DNA of 64,000 nt. Source: Ornithinimicrobium cryptoxanthini. Its GTDB lineage: Bacteria; Actinomycetota; Actinomycetes; Actinomycetales; Dermatophilaceae. Location of the stretch: positions 1,612,001-1,676,000 of the forward strand of contig NZ_CP099490.1 of the NCBI RefSeq assembly GCF_023923205.1. The letters are read 5' to 3'. This document shows positions 15,449 through 23,495 of this stretch, one piece after another (the first letter of the stretch is position 1; each line of letters begins with the position of its first letter). The notes below the pieces were generated by a model, which was given only the letters and a program-made list of their open reading frames with translations, did not search any database and was not told the origin of the DNA. Made by a program: the position numbers and the translations under genes.

Positions 15449-16849
15449 GTGACTGACGACATCTTCGTCCTGCTGCCGGGAATCACCGGCAGTGTCCTCC
15501 AGAAGGACGGCAAGGACGTGTTCGGCTTGACGGCATCAGCGGGGCTGCGGGCGCTTTTCAGCGGCGGGCGCAGCATCACCGACCTCAAGACCGACCCGCT
15601 AGCGCCGCCCGGGCAGCGGCCCGACGACGGCGTCACCGCAGTCCGGATCGCGCCGGACGCGCACCTCATCCCAGGCCTGTGGAAGATCGACGGTTACAGC
15701 AAGGTCGCTGACTACCTCCAGAAGCGGCTCAAGGCGGTGCCGCAGGAGTCCTACTTCGAGTTCCCTTACGACTGGAGGCTGGACAACCGGATCGCGGCCG
15801 CGGACCTGCGGGACGCCATTGGCCGTTGGCTCGGCGCCCGCCGGCAAAGCAGGCCTGACGCCAAAGTGGTGCTCGTCGCGCACTCCATGGGCGGTCTGGT
15901 GTCCCGCTACTACCTTGAGGTGCTCGGCGGCTGGCAGGACACCCGGGCGCTCGTGACCTTCGGCACGCCGCACCGGGGGTCGCTCAACGCGCTCGACTTC
16001 CTGGCCAACGGCCTGCGCAAGGCTTTCGGTCTGGTCGATCTCACCGACCTGGTCCGCAGCTTCCCCTCGATCCACCAACTACTGCCCATCTATCGGTGCG
16101 TGGACACCGGGACGGGGGAGGCGTCATATCTCACCGATGCGGTGGGCATGCTCCCGGGCCTGAATGCCGAGGCGGTGCAGGCCGCACGGATCTTCCACCA
16201 GGAGATCGAGGACGCCGTGACCGCGAACCGGCAGCTCGGTGAATACCTCGAGCGGGGCTACCGGCTGCAGAGCGTCGTCGGCATCGAGCACCCGACCAAG
16301 CAGTCGGCGCTGCTGCGCGGGGACGGGCTGCAGGTGGTCGAGACACACCTCGGCACCGACCACGGTGGGGACGGCACCGTGCCCCGTGTCTCCGCCTCGC
16401 CGATGGAGGCGAAGGACGACTCGACCGCGATGTTCGCCGGCACGCGGCACAGCAGCCTGCAGAACGCCGACGCGGTCCTGACCCAGCTGCGCGGCTGGCT
16501 GTCCGGCGTCGACCTCACCGACTTCCGCGCCGGCGCGCCGGTGCGGCTGTCGGTCGGGCTTCAGGACGTGTATGCCGTGGGCGAGCCGGTGACGGTGACC
16601 GTCACCCCCAGCGACGGGATAGCAGAGATCAACTACCAGCTGGAGCAGGTGGCGGACCCGCTCGTTGCCGGCGAAGACGGGTCCCCGACAGGGGTGACTG
16701 TGCCGCCTGTGACTGGCGGGATGCCGGCAGCTGACGGGACAAACCTGTTGGAGATCCCGTCGCCCGGGCCGGGGCTCTACCGGCTGACCCTCACCGGCCG
16801 CCCGGAGGTTGAACCGGTCAGCGACTTGCTGCTGGTCGCGCCGCGATAG
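15449..16849 (+). CDS. LCAT-family lipase/acyltransferase
   Basis: A 466-residue alpha/beta hydrolase resembling lecithin:cholesterol acyltransferase and related phospholipases. The N-terminal strand FVLLPGITGSVL starts the fold without a signal peptide, so it should be cytoplasmic. The triad can be placed: Ser146 in VLVAHSMGGLVSRYY, Asp308 in HGGDGTVP and His334 in GTRHSSLQN. After ~residue 360 comes an extra beta-rich domain (VRLSVGLQDVYAVGEPVTVTV), Ig-like, ending VSDLLLVAPR. GTG start at 15449 with AAAGGAG. Co-transcribed with the CHAT protease, it could be activated or restrained by cleavage; that link is inference. Confidence 0.88.
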   Translation: MTDDIFVLLPGITGSVLQKDGKDVFGLTASAGLRALFSGGRSITDLKTDPLAPPGQRPDDGVTAVRIAPDAHLIPGLWKIDGYSKVADYLQKRLKAVPQESYFEFPYDWRLDNRIAAADLRDAIGRWLGARRQSRPDAKVVLVAHSMGGLVSRYYLEVLGGWQDTRALVTFGTPHRGSLNALDFLANGLRKAFGLVDLTDLVRSFPSIHQLLPIYRCVDTGTGEASYLTDAVGMLPGLNAEAVQAARIFHQEIEDAVTANRQLGEYLERGYRLQSVVGIEHPTKQSALLRGDGLQVVETHLGTDHGGDGTVPRVSASPMEAKDDSTAMFAGTRHSSLQNADAVLTQLRGWLSGVDLTDFRAGAPVRLSVGLQDVYAVGEPVTVTVTPSDGIAEINYQLEQVADPLVAGEDGSPTGVTVPPVTGGMPAADGTNLLEIPSPGPGLYRLTLTGRPEVEPVSDLLLVAPR

Positions 16850-16880
16850 TGCATGCAGGATTCGGCTCTAAGGTGGGAAG

Positions 16881-17918
16881 GTGAGTGAGCTCGTCCTGAT
16901 CGCCAACGCCGGAGACGGCTCCATCAGCGCGCTGCGCCTCCACCGGGGCGACAGTCCTCGGCTCGAGGCGCTCGCGACGACCTCAGGCCTGGAGGGGTGC
17001 GGAACTTTTGCCGTGGACCCGGACCGCGACCTGGTCCACGCGGCATACAAGGGAGATCAGCCTGGCATCGCCACGCTGCGCCTGGACCGCGCGACCGGAG
17101 CCTTGACCGCGCTCTCCCGCACGGATGTCGAGCACGGGATGACCTATCTGTCGCTGGCCCATGGCGGCACCGTGCTGCTGGGTGCGTCGTATGGCGGGGG
17201 GCTGGGTCAGGTCTGGCCGGTCGTGCATGACGAGGGGTCGGCTCGGCTCGGGGAGGTCACCGCCGAGGCCCGCTTCGCCAACCTGCACTGCGTCGTGCCG
17301 GCCAGCGCCGAACAGGGGACGGTCGCCTACTTCGTCTCCCTCGGCGACGACCTCGTCGCGCAGTTCACCCTGGGCACCGACGGTGCCCTGACCGCCCTGG
17401 ACCCCGCGACCGTGGCGGCGCCGAGCGGCTCGGGCCCGCGCCACCTCGTGGTGGACGGTGACCACGCCTATCTGGTGACGGAGTTCTCCGGTGAGGCGAT
17501 CCGTCTTGACCGGGCCGCGGATGGGACGCTGAGCCCCGCCGAGTCCGTCAGCATCGTCGACCCGCGGCACGGGCTGCAGCACAGCCGGCTCGGTGCCGAC
17601 CCGACGCAGGAACATCTCATCTGGGGCGCTGACCTGCACCGCGCGGGCGGGTGGTTGGTCACCTCCGAGCGCAGCTCATCGGAGCTGGCCTCGATCCCGG
17701 TCGATGCGTCCGGTCGGCTCGGCGCGCCCGTCCACTTCACCCCGACGCAGCAGCAGCCGCGTGGCTTCAATGTGACCTCTGACGGACGCCTCGTGGTCAG
17801 CGTGGGGGAGAGGTCCACCGAGGCGGAGCTGCTCCGTGTCGGGGACGACGGTTCGTTGACCTCCCTGTCCACGGCTGGGATCGGCCGCGGACCGAACTGG
17901 GTGCGCATCGTGGGTTGA
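16881..17918 (+). CDS. Lactonase-family seven-bladed beta-propeller
   Basis: A 345-residue protein of the bacterial 6-phosphogluconolactonase/cycloisomerase-2 family (YkgB/Pgl type). Repeated blades read ELVLIANAGDGSISALRL, VAYFVSLGDDLVAQFTL and PRGFNVTSDGRLVVSVGE. GSGPRHLVV in the middle is the family hallmark. Start GTG at 16881 behind AAGGTGGGAAG. It lies 31 bp after the lipase and may be co-transcribed with it. Whether it truly hydrolyses 6-phosphogluconolactone is unknown, since many family members act on other lactones. Confidence 0.85.
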   Translation: MSELVLIANAGDGSISALRLHRGDSPRLEALATTSGLEGCGTFAVDPDRDLVHAAYKGDQPGIATLRLDRATGALTALSRTDVEHGMTYLSLAHGGTVLLGASYGGGLGQVWPVVHDEGSARLGEVTAEARFANLHCVVPASAEQGTVAYFVSLGDDLVAQFTLGTDGALTALDPATVAAPSGSGPRHLVVDGDHAYLVTEFSGEAIRLDRAADGTLSPAESVSIVDPRHGLQHSRLGADPTQEHLIWGADLHRAGGWLVTSERSSSELASIPVDASGRLGAPVHFTPTQQQPRGFNVTSDGRLVVSVGERSTEAELLRVGDDGSLTSLSTAGIGRGPNWVRIVG

Positions 17919-17931
17919 GGCGCCGTGAGGG

Positions 17932-19878
17932 TCAGTTGAACGCCTGGGAGATGTCTTCGGATGAGGACTTGGGCGTGGACCGCTCCGGCGCAGGCCCAGC
18001 TGCCTGGCTCCAACGGGGCGCCATGACCGCGGGGTCGATCCGCAGCACCGCATAGCCAGCGACGGCCCCAGCGCCGAATCCCGGCGCGAAGACCCTCGTC
18101 GGCTCGGTGATCACGCCGTCGCTGACGGCGTCATAGATGGCCAGCGGGATGCTGGCCGAGGACGTGTTGCCCATCCGTTCGATGTTGAAATACAGCTGGT
18201 CAGCGGTCAGACCGGACTGCGCCGCCAGGTCGATGACCATGGTCTTGTTGGCCTGGTGCGGCACGATCAGGTCGACGCTCTCCAGCAGTGAACCAGTGTT
18301 GCCGTCCGGGTCCGGCAGGGCCTTGATCTCGTCGAGCATCTGGGCCAGGTAGCGACCGGCCAGCGACTTCACCTCGGGACCATAGACAGTGATGTTGTTG
18401 TCGAAGTCAGGGTTCGGCCAGATGATCGAGTTCACCTGGCTCTCCGGTCCACTGGCGTAGGTCTTCAGATATTCGATGTCCGGCGTCTCGCCGGGTGCCG
18501 CGATGCCGACCAGGATCGCAGCCGCCCCGTCACCGAAGATCATCCGGGACGGACGGACGTTGCCGATCTTGTCCGAGAACTTCTCCACGCAGACCACCAG
18601 CACCGGACGCTCCACCTCCTGGATGAGCCGGACGGCCTCGGCCAGGCCATACGGCATCCCGGCACAGGCAGCGATCAGGTCGTAGGAGGCGTAGGACTGG
18701 TAGATGCCGAGGGCGCCCGACAGATAGGTCGCGATGGAGGGGATCAGCCGGTCGCTGGTGCAGGTGCAGACGATGACCGCGCCGACCTCCTCAGGCCCGA
18801 CCTCGGCGTGGGCCAGCGCCGAGCGCGCGGCCCGGAGCGCGATCTCCTCGATGTCCAGGGAGGTGTAGAGCCGCTGCTCGATCCCGGTCTTGGTCCGGAT
18901 CTCCTCGGCACTCATCGGCGACCAGTTGTAGCCGGAGTTGCGGATCAGGTCATCGTTGCTGCAGACCTGGTCGCCCGGTTCCACGGAGATCGCGAGAATG
19001 CGGGGGAGCACGGCCAGGTCGCGCACCGCGATCGCCCGGTAGGGGCGCGCGGGCTGGCGAGCCTCGACGGGTGACCTCGGCGGCTTCCTCGTCACGCCCG
19101 CGCCAGTCCTGACCCGGGTAAGGAACTGTTGCACGTGCCGGTCGCGCGGGTGGAAGACGACGACGTAGTCGTCGTCCCGCAGGTCGCCGACCTCGACGAG
19201 CTCACTGCGCGTGCGGTCCCAGGGATACTGGTTGTGCAGCACCATCGCCCACCGGTGCAGCGCCTCCAGCTCCGGGACCTCCTCGCTGACGTCCAGCAGG
19301 TCCTCGTAGCGGTAGGTCGGGTAGTCCGGGTCGAAGTCGGTGATCCGGATGGTTTGGTTCGTGGGGTCTGCGAGCAGCTCCGCGACCGTGGGCTTGAGGG
19401 GTGAGAGATGCGTCGCGTGGAAGGTGCGGTGCGCGAAGACGTCAAAGAGCACCTCGAAGATGTGGTCCTCCAGGCCCTCGTCGAACTTGGCCGGCAGCCC
19501 CTGGTAGGCGTCACCGACCGCAGCGACCTTGCCTCCGCCACCCTCCCAGGGCGTCAGTGTCGGCATGTAGAGGTCGTCGCGGGTCCGTGGGACATCGCCC
19601 CACCGGCAGGGGCGCTTGTCAAACATCGTGATGGCGTAGCGGTTGGTCCAGAACAGGTTCATCGCGACGTCGCGCATCAGGTCGTAGCGGTGGGTGTATC
19701 GGCCCTGGTTGATGCGGTCGCGGATCTCCGAGCCGCTGGGCGACTTGGTCTCGAAGTCGCGGCGGATCACCGCCTCCAGCTGGTCCACGTCGGCCAGCGC
19801 CGTGAAGTCGAGCTCCGGGACGAAGTTTGACGGGAAGACCATCCGTCCCCGGCTGTTGAGCAGGAAGGGCTGCGACAT
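17932..19878 (-). CDS. KAS III-type ketosynthase with unknown N-terminal domain
   Basis: A 648-residue protein. Residues ~285-625 are a beta-ketoacyl-ACP synthase III/OleA-like thiolase-fold enzyme: Cys405 in DLIAACAGMPYG, His541 in LIVPHQANKTM and Asn571 in ERMGNTSSASIPLA form the complete triad, with GFGAGAVAGYAVL near the end. FabH enzymes are ~330 residues, so the first ~265 residues are an addition. They contain no known motif that I recognise but are well-ordered, with many aromatic and acidic residues (RWAMVLHNQYPWDRTRSEL, RDDDYVVVFHPRDR). Start ATG at 19878 with GGAG 8 bp before. It stands alone on its strand and probably condenses an acyl-CoA or acyl-ACP to make a specialised lipid; substrate unknown. 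Confidence 0.88.
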   Translation of the reverse strand: MSQPFLLNSRGRMVFPSNFVPELDFTALADVDQLEAVIRRDFETKSPSGSEIRDRINQGRYTHRYDLMRDVAMNLFWTNRYAITMFDKRPCRWGDVPRTRDDLYMPTLTPWEGGGGKVAAVGDAYQGLPAKFDEGLEDHIFEVLFDVFAHRTFHATHLSPLKPTVAELLADPTNQTIRITDFDPDYPTYRYEDLLDVSEEVPELEALHRWAMVLHNQYPWDRTRSELVEVGDLRDDDYVVVFHPRDRHVQQFLTRVRTGAGVTRKPPRSPVEARQPARPYRAIAVRDLAVLPRILAISVEPGDQVCSNDDLIRNSGYNWSPMSAEEIRTKTGIEQRLYTSLDIEEIALRAARSALAHAEVGPEEVGAVIVCTCTSDRLIPSIATYLSGALGIYQSYASYDLIAACAGMPYGLAEAVRLIQEVERPVLVVCVEKFSDKIGNVRPSRMIFGDGAAAILVGIAAPGETPDIEYLKTYASGPESQVNSIIWPNPDFDNNITVYGPEVKSLAGRYLAQMLDEIKALPDPDGNTGSLLESVDLIVPHQANKTMVIDLAAQSGLTADQLYFNIERMGNTSSASIPLAIYDAVSDGVITEPTRVFAPGFGAGAVAGYAVLRIDPAVMAPRWSQAAGPAPERSTPKSSSEDISQAFN

Positions 19879-19970
19879 CGGACACACTCCACTGTGGTCT
19901 GGACCGTTGTTTAGACACTAGGGCTTGGGAGCCGTTTCGTCTCCCCGGACCTAGTCAGTCGCAGGACGCC

Positions 19971-20747
19971 TCAGGTGGTCAGTGCCTTCACACCGGTGTG
20001 CACCGCGCCGTCGCTGTCGACCAGCGCCAGCGGGCCGGGCTGGCCCAGATCGGTCCACCGTTCCTGCCACCGCTTCAGCTGGTGGTAGGCCTGGTTGGTC
20101 AGCGGCTCGCGCTGGGGCGAGACGAGATAGCCGAACTCGCGACGTGGGTCACCGGTGCACAGAGTGGCAGCTCCGACGATCAGCGGCGGCAGGATGTTGC
20201 GCAGCACGTCTGGACTGCCGATGTCCAACCCTTCGAGCCAGTAGGCGCGCAGGAGCCGGTCGCGCACCGCCGGCCCGACACCGAGGTCCACAGCCTCGGC
20301 GTATGCCGCCAGGACAGGGCGTGGGTTGGGCAGCACGGCGGGGATGTCGTCCGGGAGCTCCTCCCCGTCCTGCGCTGCGGCCCGGACTGCCGCGAGCTCC
20401 TCGCGCAGCTGGTCTCGCTCCGGGCTGGGACCACGCTGACCGGTGAACGGGATCGTGGTCCAGCGCTGCACGACTGCCCAGGAGGGTTCGTCGCCCTCGT
20501 TGGCCGCGGCGCTGAGACGCAGGTGCGCCAGGAAGGCCCAAGGTGAGGTCGGGTCGACATAGAGCTCGCGGTCTGTGCTCACCGCGGGGGTCGTGACCGC
20601 TGGGGCCACCTCACCGGTGGGGCCAGCGGGAGCCAGGTCGAGCCGGGCGATCTCGTGCGTCGCGGGCTTCAGGGAGTGCCCGGGGGACGGGTAGGTGTTG
20701 TGCCGCGCGGTGTAGGGGTGCCGGCGCGGACGGGTGTCGATAGTCAT
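19971..20747 (-). CDS. DsbA-like thioredoxin-fold protein
   Basis: A 258-residue protein. After a ~60-residue Pro/Thr-rich start, LYVDPTSPWAFLAHLRL matches the first strand of the DsbA/FrnE/2-hydroxychromene-2-carboxylate isomerase fold; the CxxC motif is replaced by PTSP, so thiol oxidation is unlikely and a glutathione-S-transferase-kappa-like or structural role is possible. AAYAEAVDLGVGPAVRDRLLRAYWLEGLDIG fits the helical insert of the family. The ATG at 20747 is preceded by GGAAGGAGGACAAC. An FNR-type site lies ~50 bp upstream, so expression may respond to oxygen or nitric oxide. Confidence 0.75.
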   Translation of the reverse strand: MTIDTRPRRHPYTARHNTYPSPGHSLKPATHEIARLDLAPAGPTGEVAPAVTTPAVSTDRELYVDPTSPWAFLAHLRLSAAANEGDEPSWAVVQRWTTIPFTGQRGPSPERDQLREELAAVRAAAQDGEELPDDIPAVLPNPRPVLAAYAEAVDLGVGPAVRDRLLRAYWLEGLDIGSPDVLRNILPPLIVGAATLCTGDPRREFGYLVSPQREPLTNQAYHQLKRWQERWTDLGQPGPLALVDSDGAVHTGVKALTT

Positions 20748-20795
20748 GTTGTCCTCCTTCCCGACCGTTCTATCCGGCCCGAGGAGGTCGTCGCC

Positions 20796-20809
20796 TTGAC
20801 CTGCGTCAA
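20796..20809 (-). promoter_or_regulatory. FNR/DNR-type operator
   Basis: TTGAC-CTGC-GTCAA (flanked by C and G, so 6-bp arms) is a textbook site for CRP/FNR-family regulators of the NO- or oxygen-sensing DNR/NNR kind. On the minus strand TAGAAC at 20772-20767 is a plausible -10 box. With a start point near 20760 the site centre would lie at about -42, the class II activator position. Confidence 0.65.
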
Positions 20810-20831
20810 GTCACCGCTCGCGTGGCTCCGC

Positions 20832-21188
20832 TCAGTCGGCGAGGAAGGCGTCGACGCGGTCCTTGGGCCGGCCGATGATGGCGCGATCGCCCCGGACCAG
20901 CACCGGACGCTGCATCAGCGTCGGGTGCTCCAGCAGGACCTGGACCACCTGGTCGGCCGTGGCGATGTCCTCGTCGCTCATCCCGAGGGAGGCGAAAGTG
21001 GCATCCCGGCGCACCAGGTCCGCGACCGGGTCCTCCAGCTTGCCGATGAGGTTGCGCAGGGCCTCCTCATCCAGGGGTGTGGTCAGGTAGCGCACGACGT
21101 CCACCTCGACCCCAGCTGACTCCACCTTCTCCAGCGCGGAGCGGGAGGTCGAGCATCGGGGGTTGTGCAGCAGCGTCACGTCAGTCAT
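20832..21188 (-). CDS. ArsC/Spx-like arsenate reductase family protein
   Basis: A 118-residue thioredoxin-fold protein of the glutaredoxin-coupled ArsC family. HNPRCSTSRSALEKV places the nucleophile Cys12, and RYLTTPLDEEALRNL and LMQRPVLVRGDRAIIGRP are the standard later motifs, including the Arg that binds arsenate. No arsenic transporter or ArsR is nearby, so the role may be a general thiol-dependent one like that of YffB. It is followed on the same strand by the DsbA-like gene 84 bp on. Confidence 0.88.
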   Translation of the reverse strand: MTDVTLLHNPRCSTSRSALEKVESAGVEVDVVRYLTTPLDEEALRNLIGKLEDPVADLVRRDATFASLGMSDEDIATADQVVQVLLEHPTLMQRPVLVRGDRAIIGRPKDRVDAFLAD

Positions 21189-21257
21189 GACCCGACGTTA
21201 CGCCACAGGAATGATCCGCCCGCCTTCGACGTCCACCCTCAACGGCACGTCGAGGCG

Positions 21258-22052
21258 TCAGCTCACAGGCTGACACTCCAACTGCGGCGACGGGTCGGCG
21301 AGGAACTCCTCTGTGTGCACGGATGAAGCCTCCGCGCCCAGCACGTGGACCGCGTCACGACTGGCCCGCACGAAGTGCTCGTTGCCGGCGATGAAGACCT
21401 CCCAGCCCGACAGGTCGCCGATGAGCCTGCCCAGCATGTGCGGCACGCGCCGGTGCCACCGCGAGCTGCGGTCACGGGTGAGCGTGAAGTCATAGCTGAA
21501 CTGCTCGTGACGTCGCTGCAGGTCCTCGAATCGCGTGCGCTGCAGCAGGTGCGCAGGGGTCCGCCCGGAGAAGAGCAGGGTGACCTCGCGGTGCGGCTGA
21601 CTCGCCAGCAGTGACTCGGCCACGGCACTGACCGGCGCCACGCCGCAGCCCGCCGCGAGGAGCAGGACCGGGCCGTCCAGGCTCGGGTCGGCGACCAGGG
21701 ACCCGTGGGGGCCGTCGAGGATCACCTCGTCACCTCGCGCGAGACGATCGTGGATCCAGCCGCTGGTGATGCCGCCTGCATAGCGAGTCACCAGCAGCCG
21801 CACGCGTCCGTCCGGGCGCGGAGCGTTGGCGATCGAGTAGGCACGCTCCGGGACGTCCGGCTCGCGCACGCCGAGCATCGCATGCTGCCCAGGGCGGAAC
21901 GGCAGGTGCTCACCGACCGGAGCCAGACCGACCTCGAGCACCACGGGGGACGCCACCCGCAGCACCTCGACGCGATAGCGATAGGTGCCCGCAGCGAGCG
22001 TCTGCACATCGGTGTTTGCGGAGCGTGTCGCGGTCTGGGTGGTGGTGCTCAT
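21258..22052 (-). CDS. Ferredoxin-reductase-fold FAD/NAD(P) oxidoreductase
   Basis: A 264-residue flavoprotein. The FAD-binding barrel contains RAYSIANAP (RxYS motif), followed by a Gly-rich phosphate loop (GGITSGWIHDRLARGDEV) and DGPHGSLV. The NAD(P) domain starts VLLLAAGCGVAPVSAVAESLL and has FSGRTPAHLL and WEVFIAGNEHFV near the end. No 2Fe-2S plant-type ferredoxin domain is present, so it passes electrons to a separate partner. Start ATG at 22052 behind AGGAGGAGATC. It is divergent from the reductase at 22242. Confidence 0.87.
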   Translation of the reverse strand: MSTTTQTATRSANTDVQTLAAGTYRYRVEVLRVASPVVLEVGLAPVGEHLPFRPGQHAMLGVREPDVPERAYSIANAPRPDGRVRLLVTRYAGGITSGWIHDRLARGDEVILDGPHGSLVADPSLDGPVLLLAAGCGVAPVSAVAESLLASQPHREVTLLFSGRTPAHLLQRTRFEDLQRRHEQFSYDFTLTRDRSSRWHRRVPHMLGRLIGDLSGWEVFIAGNEHFVRASRDAVHVLGAEASSVHTEEFLADPSPQLECQPVS

Positions 22053-22241
22053 GATCTCCTCCTGGTGCAGCGGTCGACTGCGCAGACGACCTGATGCCGT
22101 CGGGTGAACGCGCGGCTCCCCTCGCGTAGTAATCACCAAGCCTATGGTGAAAATAGTGAAAGCGGAAGGGGTGTCACGGTTCTGCTGTGGCGCGACTCAA
22201 CTGAACGGGCGCGGCCTCGACTCGTCCGAGAGGATGGCCTG
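22053..22241. promoter_or_regulatory. Divergent promoter region
   Basis: About 190 bp between the flavin reductase (minus) and the saccharopine-type reductase (plus). Its least GC-rich part (22125-22160) contains the inverted repeat CACCA-N6-TGGTG and the direct repeat GTGAAAATAGTGAAA, a likely regulator-binding and promoter segment. No specific regulator can be named. Confidence 0.4.
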
Positions 22242-23495
22242 ATGCAGCGTGAACTCGACCTGGTCCTCATCGGCGCAACCGGCTTCGTGGGCCGTCTCAC
22301 AGCCGCACACCTGGCGCGGTCGGCACCTCCAGGCGCCCGGATCGCGCTGGCCGGGCGGTCCCCTGAACGTCTCCAGGGCGTCCGGGACGAACTCACCGCC
22401 AGCGCGCGCGACTGGCCCCTCATCCACATCGACGTGACCGACCAGGCCGAGTGCGAGGCGCTGGCGCGGCGCGCCACGGTGGTGGTCACCACGGCCGGTC
22501 CGTATGCCGTGCTGGGGCTGCCCCTGGCCCGTGCCTGTGCCGAGGCGGGCACGCACTACGCCGACCTGACCGGCGAGGTGCTCTTCGTGCACCAGACCGT
22601 GACCGAGCTGCATGAGACGGCCCGGGCCTCCGGCGCACGCATCGTGCACTCCTGCGGCTTCGACTCCGTGCCCTCCGACCTCGGCGTCTGGCTGACCGCC
22701 GAGCGAGCCCGCAACGACGATGCTGGTGGGCTCGCCGAGACGGTTCTCACCGTCCGTCGCCTGCGGGGCGGCCTGTCCGGCGGCACGATCGACTCGATGC
22801 GCCAGCAGGTCATCGAGGCACGGAAGGACTCCGCTGCCCGCCGGGTCCTCACGGACCCGACGTCGCTGCAGGGATCACCCGCGGGCGAGGAGACCAGCCG
22901 ACGCGGCGCGGCCGAGGTTCGTGACCGGCATACCCGCCGCGGGGTGCGGTCACCGGTGCGCCGGGAGCCGACCTCGGGTCGCTGGCGGGTGCCGTTCGTC
23001 ATGGGCGGCTTCAACGCGCCGCTGGTCCGCCGCTCACACGCGCTGACGGAGGGCGGCTATGGCCCAGAGTTTCGCTATCGCGAGCTCCAGGACGTCGGCG
23101 GCGGCCTGGTCGGCGCACTCCGAGGAGCCGGCATGGTGGCCGGCATCGCGGCGGTGGGCGCAGGCCTGGCCCTGGCGGCGACGCGCGCGGTCCTCGACCG
23201 GGTCCTGCCGGCACCGGGGGAGGGACCGTCGGCAGAGCAGCGCGCCCGCGGCGGGTTCACCATGGAGATCGTCGCGGACACCGAGACCGGCGCCCGCTAT
23301 CGCACGGTGGTCAGCGCTGACCTCGACCCGGGGTATGACGGGACGGCAGTGATGCTCGGGCAGTCCGGTCTGGCGCTGGCTGGGGGAGAGGGGCACGGCG
23401 CCGGTGTGCTGACACCGGCGACTGCGCTGGGCCAGGACTTGGTCGACCGGCTGCGGGCCCACGGCTTCACCTTCGCCACCGAGCGACTCAGATGA
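22242..23495 (+). CDS. Saccharopine dehydrogenase-like / trans-acting enoyl reductase
   Basis: A 417-residue protein. The start is MQRELDLVLIGATGFVGRLTAAHLAR with the Rossmann motif GATGFVG; AGTHYADLTGEVLFV and HSCGFDSVPSDLGVWL are the signatures of the family that includes mycobacterial trans-acting enoyl reductase of phthiocerol dimycocerosate synthesis and eukaryotic SCCPDH. An Arg-rich loop (~residues 205-255) interrupts the C-terminal domain. ATG at 22242 with AGAGG 10 bp before. Probably reduces a lipid or polyketide intermediate with NAD(P)H; its end overlaps the convergent malic enzyme gene by 8 bp. Confidence 0.85.
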   Translation: MQRELDLVLIGATGFVGRLTAAHLARSAPPGARIALAGRSPERLQGVRDELTASARDWPLIHIDVTDQAECEALARRATVVVTTAGPYAVLGLPLARACAEAGTHYADLTGEVLFVHQTVTELHETARASGARIVHSCGFDSVPSDLGVWLTAERARNDDAGGLAETVLTVRRLRGGLSGGTIDSMRQQVIEARKDSAARRVLTDPTSLQGSPAGEETSRRGAAEVRDRHTRRGVRSPVRREPTSGRWRVPFVMGGFNAPLVRRSHALTEGGYGPEFRYRELQDVGGGLVGALRGAGMVAGIAAVGAGLALAATRAVLDRVLPAPGEGPSAEQRARGGFTMEIVADTETGARYRTVVSADLDPGYDGTAVMLGQSGLALAGGEGHGAGVLTPATALGQDLVDRLRAHGFTFATERLR

